Of a stretch of 19,780 bases of DNA, positions 15,851 through 19,780 are shown piece by piece (the first letter of the stretch is position 1; each line of letters opens with the position of its first letter). The notes beneath the pieces are model-generated. The model did not search any database, had not been told where the DNA came from, and saw nothing but the letters and a program-made list of their open reading frames with translations. Made by a program: the position numbers and the translations under genes. The stretch lies in the NCBI GenBank assembly GCA_937888775.1, contig CALAQT010000513.1:1-19780 (forward strand), written 5' to 3'. This DNA comes from an uncultured Actinomycetes bacterium. Its GTDB lineage: Bacteria > Actinomycetota > Thermoleophilia > Solirubrobacterales > Solirubrobacteraceae.

Positions 15851-15948
15851 CGCGCACTTCGCATCGCCTCCAAGAGAATCCAGCCTTCGAACAGCCGGAA
15901 ACCCTAAGAGCCGCGCGGCGTGCGCCCCTTCCTCAGCCGCTCACCGTG

Positions 15949-15972
15949 CCCACGGAAACGTCAGGAGCGCCT
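15949..15972 (-). repeat. right terminal inverted repeat of the ISL3-type transposon
   Basis: Begins CCCACGGAAACGTCAGGAG, the reverse complement of the left end core, with three mismatches over 24 bp at its outer edge. Confidence 0.88.
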
Positions 15973-15978
15973 AAATTT

Positions 15979-16239
15979 GCCTCGATGCAGTAAATGGTTG
16001 CCGACGCACGCTCCTTCGCCGTCCCGCGGCGAATGGTTCCTACGTTAATCGCCGCGATGCTTCCCACCGCCGCGCAGAACTCCTTGCGCTGCGGAGTCAT
16101 CTGTGTCGACGGTCAAGCCCCAGACGCTCGCTCGGACGAAGAGCGTCCCGCTGGCTGCCGCTCCGCCGGCGATGCGATCGACGCTAGCCGCGGTGACCGC
16201 GTCTCAGTTTGGTGCGATTCGGCAGTCTCGTGGTTCGCG
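15979..16239. other. region without a recognisable gene
   Basis: About 260 nt between the transposon end and the end of the NERD gene's shifted tail. Open frames here have no recognisable motif. Confidence 0.5.
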
Positions 16240-16298
16240 TCAGGCGCTGTAATGGGCGTTGGAGGACCGCATCCGTACAGCTACGCGGAGCACAGCAG

Positions 16299-16811
16299 TC
16301 AGACGGTCGATCGAGACCACCAGGACGTCGTGCTCGCAATTCGGACAAGGCATAGGACCGCGAGTGCGCCCCGGCGCGACCATCTTCGCCGGCGCCGGGA
16401 CAGCCATACCGCCTGTTCGTGCACGCGAGCGAGGTGGCGCACGTCGTAGGTCCTGGTCTTGGTCTCGATCGCGACCGCCACACCGGTGGGGGCGATCGCT
16501 ACCGAGTCGATGTCTCCCCGGCCTCGCCACGGCAGAGAGTGCCGAAGCCGCCAGCCTTCCGCCTGAAGGGGGGCAAGCGCGCGGTGCACCTCGTCCTCCG
16601 AGCCGGCGCCGACTCGACTGCGCCTAGCGAGCGAAAACCAGTGGCGAGCATAGACGCCCAGCCCGACCGCCGTAAGGAGCAGCATCCCGGCGAGCGGCGC
16701 CAGTCCCGCGCTGGCGACCACGAGCCCAAGCAGCGCCGCACCGCCACTTCCGAGCGCTGCCTTGCTGGCGTGGAGGAGCCGGCGATGTTGCTGGCGGCGC
16801 GCGTAGTTCAT
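16299..16811 (-). CDS. NERD-domain membrane protein, 3' end probably frameshifted
   Basis: 170 residues from ATG 16811 (MNYARRQQHRRLL). Two hydrophobic stretches at about 20-58 form a membrane hairpin. They are followed by a nuclease-related (NERD) domain at about 70-150: GAGSEDEVHRALAPLQ, then RGRGDIDSVAIAPTGVAVA with the expected Asp, then IETKTRTYDV with the E-x-K pair typical of this nuclease fold, then HEQAVWLSRRRRRWSRRGAL. NERD proteins are thought to act on nucleic acid at the membrane, with little experimental proof. The frame used ends TTSWWSRSTV. The +1-shifted frame instead gives EHDVLVVSIDRLTAVLRVAV and stops at 16240, which looks like the genuine family tail. A small indel near 16335-16342 is therefore likely. 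Confidence 0.75.
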   Translation of the reverse strand: MNYARRQQHRRLLHASKAALGSGGAALLGLVVASAGLAPLAGMLLLTAVGLGVYARHWFSLARRSRVGAGSEDEVHRALAPLQAEGWRLRHSLPWRGRGDIDSVAIAPTGVAVAIETKTRTYDVRHLARVHEQAVWLSRRRRRWSRRGALAVLCLVRIASTTSWWSRSTV

Positions 16812-16841
16812 GTTCGGTGTTCCTCGTACTCCGCCATGCAC

Positions 16842-17102
16842 TGATTGTCCCGCCCGAGCTGGACAACTCGACCCGGCGCGGCGTTCCCAGGCTCGTCCAG
16901 ACCGTCCCGCTCAAGGGTGGTCAAGGGCCCCGGGCATCGAGTCGCCTTCCAACCGCTCGCGAGCGGGCGCAAGCAGCCGGAGCGGTCCGCGGCTACCGAC
17001 ACATAAACCGCGGTCCGTAGCCGCCAGCTGCGTGGCGTTGTCCGCCCGACGAGGCCCGCGACAGTAGGCTTCTTCGCGGGTCTCCTGATGCGCCCGAGGG
17101 AA
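16842..17102. other. region without a convincing gene
   Basis: Overlapping frames on both strands lack a recognisable domain. A frame on the minus strand near 17090-17050 reads RAHQETREEAYCRG, faintly like the start of a TetR-family regulator, but it dissolves within about 20 residues. Confidence 0.4.
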
Positions 17103-17119
17103 TAGTGAATCATTCACTA
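17103..17119. promoter_or_regulatory. perfect 17-bp palindrome, TetR-type operator candidate
   Basis: TAGTGAATCATTCACTA is an exact 8+1+8 palindrome. The TGAAT-x-ATTCA core is common in operators of TetR-family repressors. No intact tetR gene is seen beside it. The leftward sequence might be the ruin of one. Confidence 0.5.
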
Positions 17120-17200
17120 AACCCAGCCCTACCAGGGGGTAGGCACAGACAGACGCCAGATGCAAATTATGCTAATTAGCAGGATAAACGCTAGTTGATC

Positions 17201-17248
17201 GCTCGCTTCACACGCGAGAAGTCGTTGGTTCGAACCCAACCGTGCCCA
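17201..17248 (+). tRNA. 3'-half fragment of tRNA-Val(CAC), likely attachment-site copy
   Basis: Reads as the anticodon arm CTCGC-TTCACAC-GCGAG (anticodon CAC at 17209-17211), a 5-nt variable region, the T arm GTTGG-TTCGAAC-CCAAC, the 3' acceptor strand CGTGCCC and discriminator A, with no encoded CCA. The matching 5' acceptor strand GGGCACG and a normal D arm are absent upstream; instead there is AT-rich sequence. This is not a working tRNA gene. A clean 3' half is the usual mark left when an element integrates into a tRNA gene. Confidence 0.8.
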
Positions 17249-17288
17249 TTAGAAATACCTGCAAAGCGCCATCTTTTTGGATTTGCAC

Positions 17289-17316
17289 AGACCTCTCGCG
17301 TCAACGCGAGAGGTCT
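17289..17316. terminator. strong hairpin 40 nt past the tRNA fragment
   Basis: AGACCTCTCGCGT and its exact reverse complement are separated by CA (13-bp stem). No T tract follows in either direction, which is common for actinobacterial terminators. It may be the original terminator of the tRNA-Val gene. Confidence 0.55.
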
Positions 17317-17859
17317 CCCAGTTCCAGTCCATCCTCCGACCCAGTCGCCTCCCGAGGACGCGGTATTGGCGAGACGGGGCTCCCGCGTCGCCAATCGAGA
17401 GTCCTGCATCGGTGTGGGGACCGACATAGACGTCCCGCCGCGGGTCCTCGAGGGCGACTGCCGCGTTGCACCCTGAGCAGCGACGTCGGCGACCGACACC
17501 TCGAGATCGGAATCGTAGGCACAGGGATCACCCCAGCCGGCCGAGGCGCGCGATCGCTCACCGTCGATAGCGATCGTCCCGTGGCGGCTGCTGAGACGGC
17601 CCGCTCTGGGCGATTGCGAGCTTGTCGGAAAGGCCGGTTGTGCTAGCTCACTGGAGTCGGAGTCGATCTTCGGCAAGCGGTCGCGGATGTCCGAGGGACT
17701 GCCCTCAGGTGCTTGCTAGCCCGCGCTGGTTCGGCTAACGCCCAGAGGCGTCGGCTTCTGCAATCGCCGCGGAGCGGCAGTCTCACCGGCGGACACGCCC
17801 TAGCTGCTGGTATTCCTCAGGAGCGGCAATGAGCTGGACCGGGGGTCGCGTCAACTAGA
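17317..17859. other. region without a recognisable gene
   Basis: About 540 nt between the hairpin and the second IS1380. A long minus-strand frame ending in the tRNA fragment exists but gives no domain; its last residues merely translate the antisense of the tRNA. Confidence 0.5.
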
Positions 17860-17922
17860 TCAGTGAGTTAGCCGGTGGATGGTCGCCGGTCGGGATCGGC
17901 GGGATGTTTGGTCGTGGCATTG

Positions 17923-17948
17923 GAAAGCCCCGTAAATACGGGGCTTTC
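17923..17948. terminator. hairpin upstream of the IS1380 transposase
   Basis: GAAAGCCCCGTA and TACGGGGCTTTC form an exact 12-bp stem with an AA loop. Read left to right the stem ends in CTTTCTG, resembling a weak intrinsic terminator. Inside an IS and 65 nt ahead of its transposase, such a hairpin could block transcription entering from outside. Confidence 0.6.
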
Positions 17949-18013
17949 TGTCCGGCTGGACCGTCAGGGTGTGGGTTGCGAAGACCAACCTTTGACGGTG
18001 AGGAGATGCCACC

Positions 18014-19471
18014 TTGCGGGTGAACACGAGTAACGATTTCAGGAGCGTCGGACGGCTCCGGTTCCGGGCGGACGATCCGAGCCTGACGCCGTATGGTGGG
18101 CTGGCGATCGTGGGTGAGCTCGCGCGCCGCACGCGGCTGGTCGAGCTCGTCGACGCGGAGCTCGCGGCCGTGCGTGGTGTGGGTGCGGTCAAGGCCCGCC
18201 GGCGCGGGCTTTCGCCTGGTGCGCTGGTGGTCTCTCTGGGGGAGTGCCAGATCGCTGGGGCGGAGTGCTTTGATGACATCGAGAACGTTCGTGCGGATAC
18301 CGCGGGCGCTGCGCTTCGCGCGGATACCGCGACACCTTCAGCACGACCGCACGCCAACTCGCGATGCGTTACCGGCCTACGCGCGATCGAGGGTGCGGTG
18401 GCGCGGGTGGGTGAGCGTGTTGATCGTCAGCTCGGGCGTGACCCGGGCGATCAGGTGACGTTCGACCTGGACGCCACCGAGACGGAGGTCTACGGGCGCG
18501 GGGCGCGCCGGCGCGGCGCCGCCCGCAGTCACAGCGGCGCGCTGACCTACCAAGCGTATGTCGTGAGCTGGGCCGAGCGCGGCCGCGCGATGACCAGCGA
18601 GCTTATGGGCGGCAGCCGCGCGCGGATCACCGCGCGCGAGTCCGCCAGGATGATCGCCCGCGCCAAGAGCTTGCTGCCCGCCGGGCATCGGCAGCTCACC
18701 GCCCGGTTCGACAGCGGGTTCTACTCGGCCGAGCTGATGATCGCGCTGCGCGACCAGCACACGCGGTTCTCGATGTCCGCGCCGCGGACGAGCAGCATGT
18801 GGAGCGCCTTGGCGTCGATCCCCGAGGAAAACTGGGTTCAAGCGACCGAGATGCGCGGCGCCGAGGTCGCCGAGATCGCGTTCACCCCCCACGGCTGGGA
18901 GCTGGAGGCGCTGCGGCTGATCGTCTGCAGGGTGAGCGTCAGCGCGCAGGAGATTCACCGCGGATCCCCACGCGCCAGGCGGCGCTCCACGATCCCCGCC
19001 GACCAACTTCAGATGGTCCTCGACGGACAGCTCGACTCGACCTACGCCTACAGCTTCAGCGTGACTGACATCCCCACCGAGCAGAAGAACACGATCGAGG
19101 TCGAGTACTTCCACCGCCAACGCGCTCAGATCGAGGAGCGCTTCAAAGACGCGAAACTCGGCCAACCCCTGCGTCACCTCCCGAGCGGCGACATCAACTC
19201 AAACCGCGTCTGGCTCACCGCCAGCCTGATCGCGTTGAACATCACCGCGATCCTCTGCGACCTCTCGCCCGCCGCCGCCGCATCCGGCCAAGCCCCCAAC
19301 GACACACCCTTACGCCGCCACGCGAAGGCGCTATGACGGATCCTGTTCTGCGTCCCCGCCCGGATCGCCCGCACCGCACGGCAGATCACGCTGCGCCTCC
19401 CCGCCGGCTTCCGCTACCTGGACAGCTTCCAGGCGACCTACCAGGCCGTCACCGCGCTCGGCGCCCAATAA
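18014..19471 (+). pseudogene. IS1380-family transposase with scrambled segment and in-frame TGA
   Basis: The frame runs 440 residues from TTG 18014 (AGGAG at 18001-18005, 8 nt before) to TGA 19334-19336. Past the TGA, the same frame continues for 44 residues (RILFCVPARIARTARQ, then ITLRLPAGFRYLDSF) to TAA 19469-19471, a normal-looking family C-terminus, so an Arg CGA probably became TGA. Catalytic regions are recognisable: TFDLDATETEVYG, LTARFDSGFYSAE, and EVEYFHRQRAQIEERFKDAK, which contains the likely Glu. Near 18330-18385 the open frame reads poorly, while the adjacent frame gives the family-like TFSTTARQLAMRYRP, so two compensating indels flank that segment. A 12-bp direct repeat, GCGGATACCGCG, 27 bp apart (18293 and 18320), lies just before it. 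Probably inactive. Confidence 0.85.
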
Positions 19472-19655
19472 CCAGCTCCGCCCGCCCATCGAAGACCAGC
19501 CCACCCCGCCCGCCGCGCCGACGCGACGCCCAAAACGACGCTCAGGACCCTGCCCGCCCCGGCCACCGAACCCCACGCCCCACAACAAGCCAGCCCAACC
19601 CACAACGAGCAGCGCTCCACGACCCCAACACAACCCGCCCAGCCCTACTCACTGA

Positions 19656-19780
19656 ATTAGGTAGACGTAGCGGAGTTCCGTAGTTCCCACCGGCAGAGAT
19701 TGCGTAGTTGGCGCGGTCAGGAGTGGAGGGCGTCCGGATAACTGTGTAGGCGGGTGATGGGTAGGTTAACGGTTACTCCG
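19656..19780. other. right edge of window, nothing recognised
   Basis: About 125 nt after the second IS1380 with no frame or structure I can name. Confidence 0.4.

Larger units (their letters stand above)
11895..15972. mobile_element. ISL3-type transposon with serine-recombinase passenger module (about 4.1 kb)
   Basis: The ends are 24-bp imperfect inverted repeats (21 of 24 match, inner 19 identical) at 11895-11918 and 15949-15972. Both are bordered by AAATTT (11889-11894 and 15973-15978); as AAATTT is self-complementary it could be part of an AT-rich target duplication or an extension of the repeats, so the outer edges may move by a few bases. All genes inside read leftward: a small accessory ORF, a second small ORF, a broken large serine recombinase and an intact ISL3 transposase. 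ISL3 elements are known to carry passenger genes. A recombinase passenger makes this a possible two-enzyme element. Confidence 0.82.
17860..19655. mobile_element. second IS1380-family insertion sequence, decayed
   Basis: About 1.8 kb around a damaged transposase gene. The proposed ends share TCAGTGAG at 17860-17867 and CTCACTGA at 19648-19655, with only patchy similarity further in. No convincing 4-bp target duplication is visible, so the boundaries are provisional. It is unrelated in end sequence to the first IS1380 copy. Confidence 0.6.

Noticed and set aside
17191..17676. Minus-strand frame of 161 codons ending in the tRNA fragment
   Set aside because: Its C-terminus (GHGWVRTNDFSRVKRAIN) is the familiar antisense translation of a tRNA 3' half; the rest has no domain.
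18377..19177. Minus-strand frame of 266 codons opposite the second IS1380 transposase
   Set aside because: Antisense shadow of the transposase coding sequence.
19334..19336. In-frame TGA read as selenocysteine because selD is in the window
   Set aside because: It lies in a decayed transposase where Arg (CGA) is the likely ancestral codon; no nearby Sec-insertion structure was recognised and no catalytic role fits.
5423..19655. The two IS1380 copies as ends of one composite transposon
   Set aside because: Their terminal repeats and transposases differ, and the first has its own target duplication, so they did not move together.

Overview
The window is high-GC DNA with many TTG and GTG starts and short gene overlaps. 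It carries IS1380, ISL3 and IS630 family elements. This fits an actinobacterial chromosome, possibly of Thermoleophilia/Solirubrobacterales type; that placement is inferred from general style, not from a marker gene.

Left part (about 0.3-10.9 kb): a metabolic gene set. On the minus strand, read right to left, lie a HAD-family hydrolase, an archaeal-NadM-like nucleotidyltransferase overlapping it by 1 nt, a two-span membrane protein with a large cytosolic part, and a fusion of a HIT domain with a nucleoside 2-deoxyribosyltransferase-like domain. Divergent from the HAD gene is an ApgM-type (archaeal-type, cofactor-independent) phosphoglycerate mutase homologue with an altered nucleophile motif. 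An IS1380 element has landed exactly at its stop codon. Convergent to it is a second minus-strand operon: selD (selenophosphate synthetase), a small winged-helix-like protein and a divergent phosphoglycerate kinase paralogue. A Nudix-like gene diverges from selD. The phosphoglycerate enzymes, nucleotide handlers and SelD together look like an accessory pathway, not housekeeping glycolysis. Its product is unknown.

Middle part (about 11.0-16.0 kb): mobile-element debris. A multiply broken IS630 transposase end is followed by a 4.1-kb ISL3-type transposon with matching terminal inverted repeats. The transposon carries an intact ISL3 transposase and a passenger module: a large serine recombinase broken by at least four lesions, plus two small accessory ORFs.

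Right part (about 16.0-19.8 kb): a NERD-domain membrane protein with a shifted 3' end, a perfect 17-bp palindrome resembling a TetR-family operator, and a 3'-half tRNA-Val(CAC) fragment followed by a strong hairpin. The tRNA fragment looks like the right attachment site of an integrated island. A second, decayed IS1380 element follows. If the tRNA reading is right, most of the window to the left of about 17.2 kb lies inside a genomic island and the second IS1380 copy lies in its flank.
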